Shown piece after piece: positions 1 to 10,356 of a stretch of 64,000 bases of DNA. A program made the translations under genes and the position numbers. The stretch's first letter is position 1. Each line of letters starts with the position of its first letter. The notes under the pieces are model-generated. The model made no database searches. It worked only from the letters and a program-made list of their open reading frames with translations, and was not told the DNA's origin. Source of the DNA: Buddleja alternifolia (lineage: Eukaryota; Streptophyta; Magnoliopsida; Lamiales; Scrophulariaceae); assembly GCA_019426215.1 (NCBI GenBank), contig CM033405.1, positions 3,449,001-3,513,000 of the forward strand, in the 5' to 3' direction.

Positions 1-202
1 ACTTATAAACTCACTTGAATAACACTTAGCAAAAGAAAAACTCACTTGAATAACAATCCGACATGAAAAATTATCAGAAACACATTTGAGAAAATATTAT
101 GACATCTGTACATCTATTCACATGTAAAACACATTTAAGAAATAATTGGTGGGAAGAAGAGATTGGTGTTAGAGCATCTCTAACCCAAATGGCATAACCT
201 TG
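1..202. other. Non-coding flank upstream of the resistance gene
   Basis: No gene is visible. The stretch resembles positions 24850-25010: both share a run about a liking for 'cacttgaata', then 'cacatttgagaaaa' type text, then a 'gtgggaagaagag-ttggtgtt' block. This points to a shared repeat or a duplicated upstream region. Confidence 0.4.
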
Positions 203-588
203 GGTAATAACATTAAACCCTTCGAGTTATTGACTTTTTTGCACTTTTTAAGAGATACTTCTTGGTTTTTTTTTTTCATTTTGCATCCTGAACTTCACAG
301 GATTTGCAGATTGTTATATAACAGCATATTCAGGCGAAATATTCACTGAAATTTGAACTTTACCCAAAAAAAATTTGCACTGCATCCTCAACTTTTTTGT
401 TTTTTTCACTTTGCATCCTCAAATTTGTGTTAAATTGCATTTTCTATCATAATATTTCGCCGGAATATTCTATTATATAAGAATTTACAAATCCCATGAA
501 GTTCAGGATGCAAAATGGGAAAAAAAAATGTATCTCTAAAAGAATACAGAAAAATCAATAATTCAGAGGGTTTAATGTCTTTACCTCT
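203..588. repeat. Foldback/MITE-like inverted repeat
   Basis: The arms at about 203-346 and 441-588 are imperfect inverted copies. Each carries 'cattaaaccc', 'agagatac', 'cattttgcatcctgaactt' and 'ggcgaaatatt', in mirror order. The centre holds two direct 'gcatcctcaa' repeats. There is no coding capacity, so it is best read as a non-autonomous TIR or foldback element upstream of the resistance gene. The exact ends and target duplication are uncertain. Confidence 0.6.
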
Positions 589-1043
589 AAAATTAAACAA
601 ATCAGGTTCAAGAATTTCCCCAAAAGTATTTGAATATTTGCTAATGGCCATTTTCTTAATTTATTGAATACCCTTCGAGGTTGTTTGAAACTTTGAATTA
701 GTCTAATAACATAAGTTCTTAATGTTTCGGTACATATAGATGCTGACAGTATTTTATTTTTACCAATTAGGTTATTCACTTACCATGTGTCCCGGCTTGT
801 GTTGATCAAACTAGGGCCGGACTAGAAAATGCATATTATGTGTATGTGTATGTATGTATGTATGTATCTATGAAATAGATTTGCATGAAATGCATCAAAA
901 GTCAACTGTTCAAATTTATTTATGTTAAAAATCACGATGCAACTAATAGATGCTAGTTGACTATAAACCAAAGTTCCTAGATCCTGCAACAAGAAGTTTT
1001 TCCTTCTTCTCTCTTTTACACATTCAAAAGCACACCAAACACC
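589..1043 (+). other. Probable upstream/promoter region of the CNL gene
   Basis: No coding signal is seen. It holds a short 'tatg' microsatellite at 840-868 and then a pyrimidine-rich stretch (1000-1020) just before the ATG at 1044, which would fit a 5' leader. No individual promoter element can be called with confidence. Confidence 0.35.
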
Positions 1044-2791
1044 ATGGCAGATGCTATTGTTTCCATTGTGCTCGAGAGATTGGCAGAAGCAATTCAGACA
1101 CAGATCCAAAACGAGGTAGATTTGGTAAGAGGAGTGAAAAAAGAGCTTATCTACCTCTCCTCTGAGCTAAATACAATCAGAAATGTATTGGATGATGCAG
1201 AAAAAAGAGGATACAAGGAGAAAACTGTCCATCATTGGCTAAACAAGCTCGAAAATGCGTCTTACGACATAGATGACGTGGTCGATGCATGGAACTTTTC
1301 GAATCTCAAACTGCAGATTGAAGGGTCTGATAATTTTGTTGTGCCTAAGCGAAAGGTATGTTCGTGTATCCCATGTTCTTGTTTGTGTTTCAACAAAGTT
1401 ACAACTCGGTATGATATCGCAAAGAAGATAAAGGGACAAAAGGGAAGGCTAGATATGATTGTGAAGGAGAAAGATCGATATAATTTTATCGTGGGTTGGC
1501 CTACTGATGATCGTCGAGAATCAGATAGAGTTAGATCAACTTCTTCGATTGATGAATCAAAAATACATGGTCGACAAGCTGATAAGGATATTCTTGTGAG
1601 CAAACTCATGCGTGAAGATGATGGTGGAGAAGGGCTTGGCCCTCGTGTTGTTTCTATAGTTGGGGTGGGAGGCATTGGAAAGACCACTCTCGCTCAACTA
1701 GTTTATAACAATGATCGGGTGAAAGATTGCTTCAAGTTAAGGATTTGGGTTTGTGTTTCTGATGTTTTTGATGAAGTTAGAATTGCTAAAGGGATTGTTG
1801 AGATTGTGAATAAGAGTTCTCCAACTCTCGATGAGTTGGAGTCACTACTAAAATGTGTGAAGGACACTATTTCAGGAGAAAAGTTTCTTCTTGTACTAGA
1901 TGATGTTTGGAACGAAGACTTTACCAAGTGGGAACCCTTGAAAAACTCTCTGAAGTGTGGCTGCCCGGGAAGTACAATCTTGGTGACTACAAGGAGTGAA
2001 AGGGTAGCAAGAATGATGGGCACCACCACTGAGTTCCATCGTTTGGGCCTACTATCTAATACAAATTGTTGGCTATTAATGCGTAGAATAGCATTTTCCG
2101 GGAGGAGCGACGAGGCCTGCAAGGAACTACAAGACATCGGTAGGAATATAGCTAACAAGTGTGAGGGCTTGCCGCTTGCTGCAAAGTTCTTGGGGAGCCT
2201 TTTGCTTTTTAAAGATACTGTAGAAGAATGGCAGAATGTTTTAGACAACGAGATATGGCAATTAGAAGAAGCTGAAGTGGAGCTCTTTCCTCATTTGTTT
2301 TTGAGCTACAACGAATTGTCCCCAACAATGAAGCGTTGCTTCACATTTTGTTCCATCTTTCCCAAAGATTATGAGATTGACGTTGAGAAGTTGATAAAAT
2401 TGTGGATGGCACTAGGTTATCTTGGCTCAACTCAAAGTGTGGGTGACTTGGAACTTAAAGGCAAAGAGTACTTTGACATCTTAAAAATGCGTTCTTTCTT
2501 TCAAAATTTTACCGAATATGGGGATAAAGCTTCATGCAAAATGCATGATATAGTACACGATTTGGCTCGATCTCTGATGAAGACCAAAAGTCACGACTTG
2601 GAAGATTCTGATGGCAAGGTCGAGGCAAGGACAAATTCATTGTCACAAGCTTGTGATCCGTCACTAATTTCTCAGATCAAGGTATATCGTAGCTTAGTTT
2701 GTGAAAAAGAGCTTCATTTACATGTATTTAATTTTGCAACATGCCTTAGGATATTAAGTCTTTGTGAATGCGGGTTGGAAGAGATACCAAT
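1044..2791 (+). CDS. CNL N-terminal part: Rx-type coiled coil and NB-ARC
   Basis: About 582 residues of host gene, starting MADAIVSIVLERL, the usual start of Rx-N coiled-coil CNLs. An EDVID-like motif (YDIDDVVDAW) lies near residue 76. NB-ARC motifs follow in order: P-loop GVGGIGKTTLAQ (near 217), kinase-2 FLLVLDDVW (the W is typical of non-TIR NLRs), RNBS-B STILVTTRS, GLPL 'CEGLPLAAK' and MHD 'KMHDIVHDLA'. LRR starts follow ('LRILSLCECGLEEIP'). The open frame continues into the CACTA end and stops at 3020, so the last ~75 residues of that 658-residue frame are transposon-derived. All ATP-binding motifs look intact, so this arm was lost recently or still makes a truncated CN protein. Confidence 0.92.
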
Positions 2792-3226
2792 CACTACTAC
2801 AGAAATGACCTATAACAGCGTACCTATGACAGAGGTTTTGCAAAACCGCTGTGATAGGGCTATTCGGTTCGGACCTATGATAGCGGTTTTTCAAAACCGC
2901 TGTCATAGGCCAACCTATGACAGCGGTTCGCGTCATAGTGCCTGTTTTAAAAAAAAAATTAAAAAATCCTGTGACAGCGGTTCGTACCAGAACCGCTGTC
3001 ATAGGCGGTCGGGTTTTTAGCTAGGTTACCAGGCAGCCTCCCTAATTCTCTCACTTTCAAAATTTAAAACCCATTTCAACTTCTCTCTCACTACTCTCGG
3101 TCTCGGTCTCTCTCGATCCCCCCCCCCCCAAAAGCCCGGCACCGCCGCCGCCGCCCTAACCACCACCACATACCTGCACCGCCGCCGCCGCCACCACCAC
3201 GACCGTAAGCCTCTTCTCTTTCTCTC

Positions 3227-3655
3227 CCTATATATATAGATATATATATATATATATGTATATTTGTATATGTATGGGTGTATGTATATTTGTGTATGTG
3301 TGGGTGTATTTATATTTGTGTATATGTGGGTGTATGTGTATTTGTGTATGTGTGTGTATGTATATTTGTGTATGTATATATGTGGATGGGTGTATGTATA
3401 TTTGTGTATATGTTAATGGGTGTATGTATATTTGTGTATGTATATATGTGGTTGTATGTATATTTGTGTATGTATATATGTGGATGGTTGTATGTATATT
3501 TGTGTATATGTTAATGGGTGTATTTGTGTATGTGTGGGTGTGTGTATATTTGTGTATGTATATATGTGGATGGGTGTATGTATATTTGTGTATATGTTGA
3601 TGGGTGTATGTATATTTGTGTATGTGTGGGTGTACGTATATTTGTGTATTTATGA
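3227..3655. repeat. TG-rich minisatellite
   Basis: Many variants of 'tgtatatttgtgtatgtg(t)gggtgtatg' follow a TA run at 3229-3256. Long low-complexity open frames cross it only because the unit lacks stop codons in some frames; they are not genes. The right part of the array is copied in inverted orientation at 3985-4101. Confidence 0.85.
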
Positions 3656-4101
3656 AAATATTTCTCGATTGAAATTTTGCGGTGTCGGAATGACACGAAA
3701 TTCATACGGTCATAGAGAAACGGTATTCTGAACAAAACGCAAGACAAAGTCTTGCGATCTCGTGATTTTAGCCATCCGAGATCGTTTAAGGACTCAAATA
3801 CGCGTTTTATTACAAAAATACGTATTTTTGTAATAAAACGCTTATTTGAGGCCTTAAACGATCTCGGATGGCTAAAATCACGAGAGCGCAAGACTTTGTC
3901 TTGCGTTTTGTTCAGAATACCGTTTCTCTATGACCGTATGAATTTCGTGTCATTCCGACACCGCAAAATTTCAATCGAGAAATATTTTCATAAATACACA
4001 AATATACGTACACCCACACATACACAAATATACATACACCCATCAACATATACACAAATATACATACACCCATCCACATATATACATACACAAATATACA
4101 C
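3542..4101. repeat. Near-perfect 280-bp-arm inverted repeat (hairpin)
   Basis: The symmetry axis lies between 3821 and 3822, inside 'aaaaatacgtattttt'. The left arm 3542-3821 and right arm 3822-4101 match almost base for base, with only a few differences (for example 3751-3757 against 3886-3892). There is essentially no loop. The arms include unique sequence as well as the minisatellite, so this is an inverted duplication rather than low-complexity similarity. Confidence 0.9.
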
Positions 4102-4103
4102 CA

Positions 4104-4245
4104 TATGCAAGTTATATAACTTACAAACTCTTTATTTATGCAATTGTGGGTTGGAAGAAATTCCAAGAGAAATTGGGAATTTGGTTAACTTGAGACACTT
4201 GGACTTGAAATTGAATGGATTCTTAAAAGAGTTGCCAAATGCCAT
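4104..4245 (+). pseudogene. CNL leucine-rich repeat fragment
   Basis: Encodes ICKLYNLQTLYLCNCGLEEI followed by PREIGNLVNLRHLDL and ending at KELPNAI, two standard RGA-type LRR units. It continues the host gene after the CACTA/hairpin insertion. Compared with the usual spacing of these repeats, roughly one LRR unit before it is lost at the insertion. It is cut at 4245 by the solo LTR. Confidence 0.85.
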
Positions 4246-5217
4246 TGTAGACATAGCAAATTTAAGTCCAATTAAATTAGGACAAGTGGAAAATATGATA
4301 TTAATTATCAATTCAAGTCTTTTAATTTATATTTTGGGATTTATCAAATTTAATTCCAAAATTAAATAATTGATTTGATTGATATTTTAATATTTATTTT
4401 ATTGGCAAATCAAATCGCGCCACATGTCAAATTGAGGTGTTTTAGCCAATCAAATTATGTCTTGCAGTTGAAAAGTCAACAACCAATCACACTGCACCAA
4501 GTGGATATATTAGCCAATTAAAAAGCTCCAAAATAATTGATATTTATCTCTTTAAATTAATATAGATATTAAAGAGATAATATCCATTAAATTTATCCTC
4601 ATCAAATATTAGCCAATCAAATGGCTCAAAAGTAAATGATATTTATCTTTTAATAAATAAAAATTAAAGAGATGATTATCAAAGGTGTTTAAAGAATTTG
4701 TGGCTTCTCCATCCTACACCTATAAATAGGGTCTTTGGGAGCTCACAATAAACACACAAATTAAATTGAAGCTAGAGAAGACAAGAGAAGTTCTCAAATT
4801 CTCTCTACAAGTTCTTCAAATTCAAGAAGGCCTTCAAAGCAAACTTCAAGGTGTTCTTGGCGAAATTCATCAAATTATAACATTTGATCCGAGATTAAGG
4901 TGCTAAACCCTCGAATAAACGTTATAGAAGTCCAAATCAAGTTGAAGGAAGATCAAAGCGACAAGTCGACCTTGAAGCTTTCAACTTTCTCAAATCATTT
5001 ACATCGTTTGATCCGAGATTAAACTGTCGAGCCCTCGCATCAACGTTATAAACATTCAAGTCCACATTGGAGAAGATCAAAGAAACGATTTCTGCTCCAA
5101 TATTCAAATCAAAATTTGTGAAGGGAGAATCAGAGGATTAGATTAGGGATTGTACTCCAATTCTTTATTTTAATCAATATAAATTCATTTGTCACCATTT
5201 TTGTGTTTTTGTTTACA
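4246..5217 (+). mobile_element. Solo LTR (972 bp) inside the CNL gene
   Basis: It begins TGTA and ends TACA, and is flanked by GCCAT on the left and GACAT on the right (a 5-bp target duplication with one change). Inside are a TATA-like 'cctataaatagggt' at about 4719 and two near-copies of a 'tttgatccgagattaa' unit (4884 and 5009). There is no internal retroelement sequence, as expected after LTR-LTR recombination. The superfamily is not determined; the plus orientation is inferred from the TATA box. Confidence 0.7.
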
Positions 5218-5222
5218 GACAT

Positions 5223-6195
5223 AAAAATTTATTGTGTACAGCCATATACAATTTGCATAATTTGCGAACCTTGAACCTTGCATACTGCACAAGTCTACAG
5301 AGACTTCCCCAAGGGATCCATAGACTCGTAAACCTACGGCACCTTCCCAATGATCACACACAATTTCTCCATCAAATTCCCAAAGGATTTGATCAGTTGA
5401 TAGAGATTCGTACATTGAGGCTATTCCATGCCGAAAGAGGTTGGAGCAAACTGGGATACTTGAAAAGGTTGGACAAACTTGGTGGATCTCTAGAGCTAAT
5501 AATCTGTCTTCATGATGCAGAAGACGTACTCGAAGCCCAGAAAGCAGAATTAAGAAACAAGATACATATTCAGTTCTTGAAAATATGGTTTATTAATGAA
5601 ATGGGAAGAACAAATGAAGATGATACGGTGAGAAACGAGGCAATGGAGGCTCTGCAAACGCCTCCAAACTTGCATCGTTTGACGATTCTTGATTATCAGG
5701 GCACCAAATTTCCAAGTTGGATCACTTCTTTAAACCATCTAAGAGTTCTTCAAATCCAAGAGTGCAATTATTGCTCAACGTTGCCTCCTTTGGGAATGCT
5801 GCCATCCCTGGAAGAGCTCAGTGTGTGGAGAATGAGAGAGCTACAACTACTGAGCAGGGAATTCTTCGGGTGGCGTGATCGGGTTTCCCAAGTTAAAGAA
5901 ATTGAGTTTCTGGAACTGTCCCATGTGGAAAGAATGGGAGGACATAATTACTGAAGAAGAAGACAACACCTACATGATAATGCCGTGTCTCAAAGAGTTG
6001 AAGATTGATGACTGTAGTGGCTTAACATCATTACCACATAGTCTTTTACGTAAGGCATCATCACTTGAGTATTTGACAATCCAGGATTGTTTCCATCTAT
6101 CGGAACTTTACGAGGACAAGAATGGTTCGGGATGGAGATCATTATCCCACATCCCACATCTTAAAGTGGACTATTTGCAACGTAGAGAAATCTAG
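5223..6195 (+). pseudogene. CNL C-terminal LRR region with frameshift
   Basis: The first frame (to about 5870) reads YNLHNLRTLNLAYCTSLQRL, then PQGIHRLVNLRHL and PKGFDQLIEIRTL, and later the 'FPSWITSLNHLRVLQI' and 'LPPLGMLPSLEEL' repeats typical of RGA LRRs. A one-base loss near 5870 moves the reading to the next frame, which continues with IGFPKLKKLSFWNCPMWKEW and ends at 6195. Both frames are clearly parts of one LRR domain. Confidence 0.88.
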
Positions 6196-6606
6196 AGATT
6201 GTATGAGACTTCATTTCCAATGTTTTATGGATAGTATTTTTTCCAAACAAGAACCCATTTGTTCTTATTCCGATATAAACTTCTTCTTTTACATATCATA
6301 ATGTAACATGGATATCATTGATCTATCATAATGCATTATGCGCCGCATAAAGCAAACAAACCACATAACACGATTTGCTTAAAAACACAACAAAATGGGT
6401 GTGACAATCTCAAATTGTTCCTCGGTTAGTGTATATAATACACATACAAGAGATCACTTTAACAATATTATATCTCATCCAAAAACCATTAAAGTTGTAA
6501 ACTTTCACACAAGTACACTTTTCATGTCAGCAAAAATGGAAGTAATTTTATCAGCATGCCAGGTTGAGTATATTTTATAGAGTCCAAGCAACATTTTCCT
6601 CAAATC
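6196..6606. other. Intergenic, 3' ends of two convergent genes
   Basis: AT-rich sequence between the stop of the CNL pseudogene and the stop of the minus-strand NOL7-like gene. It would hold both 3' untranslated regions. No further gene or repeat is recognised. Confidence 0.5.
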
Positions 6607-8388
6607 TTACTTTAGCAAACCAGATGTTGACAGGAGCCGCAATGCTTGGTTTGAATTGTTTAAAACTGCAGAAGATCTTGAAACCTGCATTTTTCGTTTC
6701 TTCAGAAAGTCCAGCGAATTTTGTACACATAGCGGGGATGGTATGCCCTTCAAAATAACAGGTTCCAACCTGCCAAACAAGCCAAAAGTTTTCTACGTTT
6801 ATTTTCCTCATAAAAAAATTTGGTCAAAAAAGTGTCCATCTACAGGATGAGAGAGAGAAACCCTAATTTTTTTGGCCTTCTCTTTTTTGACATGGACTTC
6901 TTCACAGCTTCTTCATCTTCACTCTCTAATGTGAAAACTTTTCTGCACATAAAATACACCTCTAAGTTAAAAAACTCACACTATTATACAAACACCATGC
7001 TGATATATCTTACACAGGATGAAGGAGGAAAGGAAAGACATATAAAGTAAGAGAACATACTTCTCACGATCCGCAAGGAGTTTGACCATGTCATCGGATA
7101 ACATTCCTTTGTCATTTTGAGACTCTTCATGTCTTTCAATTTTTGTTTCATCTTTATTGCATTCTTCTTTGGGTAATGTTCGTGGGGTCAATTTTTGTGC
7201 CCACCGTCTGCGACGTTCTTTCACCTCGCGAACTACCCTGTTCATTTCTTGGTTACACACTATATGGGTCCTCCACAATATCTAAAGAGTTTTAACAATT
7301 CATATATAATAGGCAATATTTTACAGGAAATCAGCGACTGGTTCTTATTTAACCGTGCACACAATGTTATATCTGAATTATATGCCAAAATGTATTTTGA
7401 AGCATCTTTAAAGTAGTTTAAACAACTAATTGCAGAAATGAAGAAATCCATCTGCTTTAATTGCAGGAAACACGGATAATAAACCGTAGAATAAATAAAT
7501 AATAGGAAAGAAACAACTATTGAAGGTTAATTCAAATTAGCAATAAGGCATGATCTATTCAGTCACCCCGTGTATCCAAACTAGAAGAAAGAGCATATAG
7601 TGAATACGCAAAATACAATTAGGATTTCAGACATCCTAATTATTTCTTCAAAAGGACCTACAAGATCGATAAAAGATCCCAGCAGCTGATTTACAATCCT
7701 AGAACGCAAGCAAAGCTTCAAGTCTAAATCTTCAAGGGGCACGAGCAAAACCAATGTTCCAACTAAATAGAGTTTTCCTCTTCTAACTGTATAGGGAGCC
7801 CATTAGGAACTTTTATTCTAGTACCCCAAGTAGGTCGTGAACCATTGGATTAAAATAGCAACAATATAACAAGGTGAAACGATGACATTACCAATCCTAA
7901 TCTTACAATGCACACCCACACTTGCATAATACTCAAGTGGATAGCATATCACAAGCCGTATCTGAATTGATACTCCTAAAATCTTCCCACTACCTACAAC
8001 TTAACCTTATACTAACCAGGGGTGAACAATTATAAAAATCTAACTTCAATGCACAATCAAACAGAGCTAATGATACAATTTATCACATTACGGAGCCAAT
8101 AAATTTAATCTTGACGCAGAAACATCGTATTTTGCCCCCCACCCAACCCCCTCCCAAAAAAAAATTAAAAAAATCCATAATACCTGGATTTACTTTCTGT
8201 TCGGACTTTTCTTATCTCTTCGTCTTGTTGCATTCCCTGAAAAAAAAAGATCAATATTAGCCACAGTTAGAACTCAAATTACAAATTTTTAACAGAAATT
8301 AGTTTCGTAGGTGAGAATTGAGTGAAACCTGCTGCAATGTGAATTCCTCGGGAGCATCGGAGTCGCTATCCACTTCTCTATTCGACAT
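6607..8388 (-). CDS. NOL7-like nucleolar protein, five exons
   Basis: The spliced reading gives a 177-residue protein from exons 8388-8329, 8236-8184, 7237-7061, 6942-6862 and 6769-6607, all with GT donors and AG acceptors and consistent phase (534 bases in total). The N-terminus reads MSNREVDSDSDAPEEFTLQQ; the 'DAPEE(F/V)T' start is characteristic of NOL7 proteins. A charged Arg/Lys-rich middle (KERRRRWAQKL) follows, then GMLSDDMVKLLADREK, a KKRRPKK basic cluster and the conserved C-terminal block (QNSLDFLKKRKMQVSRSS then NNSNQALRLLS), which resembles the NOL7_C region (PF08157). NOL7 family proteins act in the nucleolus in early pre-rRNA processing; that role is inferred for this gene. Nothing is broken, so it is probably functional. 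Family assignment is from memory of plant homologues. Confidence 0.85.
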
Positions 8389-8946
8389 AATTATTCTGAA
8401 AATTGACAAAAAATTCTATGGATTTGGCTTTTGATTGAAATTGGAAAGAAGAACGGATTTTAGGGTTTTAAGGTTAGGGCTTTTCTGCAGTGTAAGTGTA
8501 AATTAAGATACAGGCGTACGGCAAAGAGGAAAACATCAGACGCTTCTAGACGTTGAAGGCTGCCACGTAGTAATTGCAAAATTAAAATAAAATGAGGGCA
8601 ATAGTGTCATTGACAAATATACCAAGTAGAAGTTTGTTTTTTGTTTTTTTAAATTTTAGACGAAGGAGATACTCTAACCCGACAAATCCCGATTGAGAGA
8701 ACCTAGAATTGAACATAAGACTTCTCATATGAAAATAAAAGTTGATACCATTAGAGTATAGACTAGCAAACATTGAGTCCAAAAGAAGTTAAAAAGAGAA
8801 AGCATAATATGTCCAATTTATTTTCTTTTCTCCAAAAACTAATTATTGAAATACTATCAAGCATATTTGTAGGAAAGTCCCTAAATTTTTTTTTATACAT
8901 ACATAAAGGCTTGTATCCAAGAACTATCTTTAGGGATCAGATGTAG
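8389..8946. other. Upstream region of the NOL7-like gene
   Basis: It contains the 5' leader and promoter of the minus-strand gene. 'aaaccctaa' type telobox sequence is present on the minus strand (the 'ttagggtttt' at 8460 and 'ggttagggc' at 8473). Teloboxes are common in promoters of plant ribosome-biogenesis genes. No other gene is seen. Confidence 0.5.
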
Positions 8947-9655
8947 GGTTGTTCACGATTTGGTTAACCGACTGAACCGAACCGAAATCTAGATTTTTGG
9001 TCCAATTTTTGATTTTGGATTTTTGAAATTTTCGGTTTTCGTTTCAGTTTTGATGGTCTGTTAACCAAACCGAACCAAAAATCAAATAGGTTTTTAATTA
9101 ATATATAATTTATTATTTATAGGGGGTTTAGTGGAATTTACGAAAAATCTTAGGGGCTAAAATCCAATTTCATTTCTCAATATTCCTAAAAGACTAAAAC
9201 CTAACCTCAAAAGTCAAAACGTAACTCTCTGCCTCACTCTCACACTCTCTCTCTCAAATCTCAATTCACACGACACAGCCCGTCACCCCTCAATTCAAGA
9301 CGTCGTCGCCGCCATCAATCCTCCTCCTCCCTCGACTCAGTCTACTCCTCTCCCATTCCATTTAATTAAAATTAGATTCTTTAATTTCTTTATTTTGTTA
9401 TAAATCAAAGGGGTAAATTATTGTCTTACTTTCTTGAATTTAGATATTTTAACTAATGTGGTGTGTTTAAATGCGCAAAAACTCATCCCCTCATGCTAAA
9501 AATTGTTGGTGCATTTTTGGACAAAAATCGATTAACCGAAAAAAATCAAAATAATTTCGGTTAAAACCGAATCGAATAGTCTCATTTCGGTTCGGTTTCG
9601 GATTTTTCCGAACCAAAATGTCTGTTCGGTTTAACCGATTGAACATCCTAAATTC
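8947..9655. mobile_element. hAT-like MITE, about 0.7 kb
   Basis: The termini are inverted: 'tagggttgttcacgatttgg' on the left and, read in reverse, 'taggatgttcaatcggttaa' on the right. Further mirrored blocks are rich in 'accgaaccgaa'. The flanks end 'tcagatg' on both sides (8939-8945 and after 9654), close to an 8-bp duplication as made by hAT elements. The interior is non-coding. The MITE reading is well supported; the superfamily is inferred from the target duplication. Confidence 0.65.
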
Positions 9656-10132
9656 AGATGCCGCTTGACATTGAAGGATGTAGTAATTGCAAAACAAAAT
9701 AAAGTGTGGGTACCAAAAATTATAAAGAGAGCTCATTATAAGTCCAATTTATAATTTTCTTCAAAAAATTAATTATAAAAATACTGTCAAGCATACTTGT
9801 GAGAACTTCTCTAAAAAAAACAATTTAGACGTACACAAAGAGTCATATCCAAAAATATTGCTCAAGAGATCAAAACATTTTTTTTACTCACGTCACCTTC
9901 AATATATATAAATCCAATTTAGTCAAGATTGGTAGTATGTAGTTATGTATTGGCACATCTTATGCCAAAGTCATGTGGTATCTCCCAATTTAAATAAAAG
10001 AAATATCAACCTCAAAATATATGTTAATATTGATTATTTATTTTGGTAAGAAAATTGAGTGCGGCGGCATTACATCTTTGACCTTATCAAAATATGAAAT
10101 AGTTAAATTAAGCATACTTTTTATGTAACATA

Positions 10133-10173
<41 letters not shown>

Positions 10174-10356
10174 AAATTCAGTACAAAGTTAAAGTAATTC
10201 TTACATTTTTATTGTACTACCAAGTACCATTCTGAAATCTTGTCCTAAAATTTCAGTATTACCACTAAATTGGTCCATCTAAACTCAATTGTAATTAAAA
10301 CCCATGCGGAGTTTATTATTTCGGGGGGAGGGGTTGGAATTGGACTTAATGTTGAA
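9656..10356. other. Intergenic AT-rich stretch with (TA)n
   Basis: No gene is recognised. A perfect TA microsatellite lies at about 10139-10171 and a short G-rich run at 10323-10333. Confidence 0.5.

Larger units (their letters stand above)
2792..4101 (+). mobile_element. CACTA (EnSpm/DTC) transposon 5' end, right end missing
   Basis: The insertion starts exactly with CACTACTACAG at 2792, preceded by AAT as the candidate 3-bp target duplication. Subterminal repeats of the 'cctatgacagcggtt' type follow in both orientations (2808-3008), which is the usual architecture of CACTA termini. After them come a pyrimidine-rich leader with 'gccgccgcc' repeats (3030-3205), a candidate splice donor (gaccgtaagc), a TG-rich minisatellite and a hairpin. 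No inverted CTGTAGTAGTG terminus is found before host LRR sequence resumes at 4104, so the copy is truncated or rearranged and lacks a transposase. Confidence 0.75.
1044..6195 (+). pseudogene. CC-NB-ARC-LRR (CNL, RGA-type) resistance gene, disrupted
   Basis: Intracellular immune receptor of the RGA/CNL class, broken into three collinear pieces: 1044-2791 (CC, NB-ARC and first LRR), 4104-4245 (LRR) and 5223-6195 (LRR to the stop). The pieces are separated by a CACTA-type insertion with a hairpin (2792-4101) and by a solo LTR (4246-5217). The LRR reading frame is also offset by one base after the solo LTR, and it shifts again near 5870, where 'EFFG' should run into 'VIGFPKLKKL'. The C-terminal end (…YLQRREI stop) looks natural. 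The gene therefore cannot give a full-length receptor by simple translation. A truncated CC-NB-ARC protein from the first piece remains possible. The lesions are seen directly; loss of function is inferred. Confidence 0.88.

Noticed and set aside
1262..2248. Minus-strand open frames of 141 and 181 codons opposite the CNL gene
   Set aside because: Shadows of the CNL coding strand; no independent signal.
3256..3731. Several overlapping Cys/Tyr/Val-rich open frames of 78-114 codons
   Set aside because: They are low-complexity readings of the TG-rich minisatellite, with no start context or conserved domain.
3752..4369. A 205-codon open frame crossing the hairpin and the LRR fragment
   Set aside because: It is chimeric: the first part is the mirror image of minus-strand frames in the hairpin, and only the last 48 codons before 4245 are host LRR.
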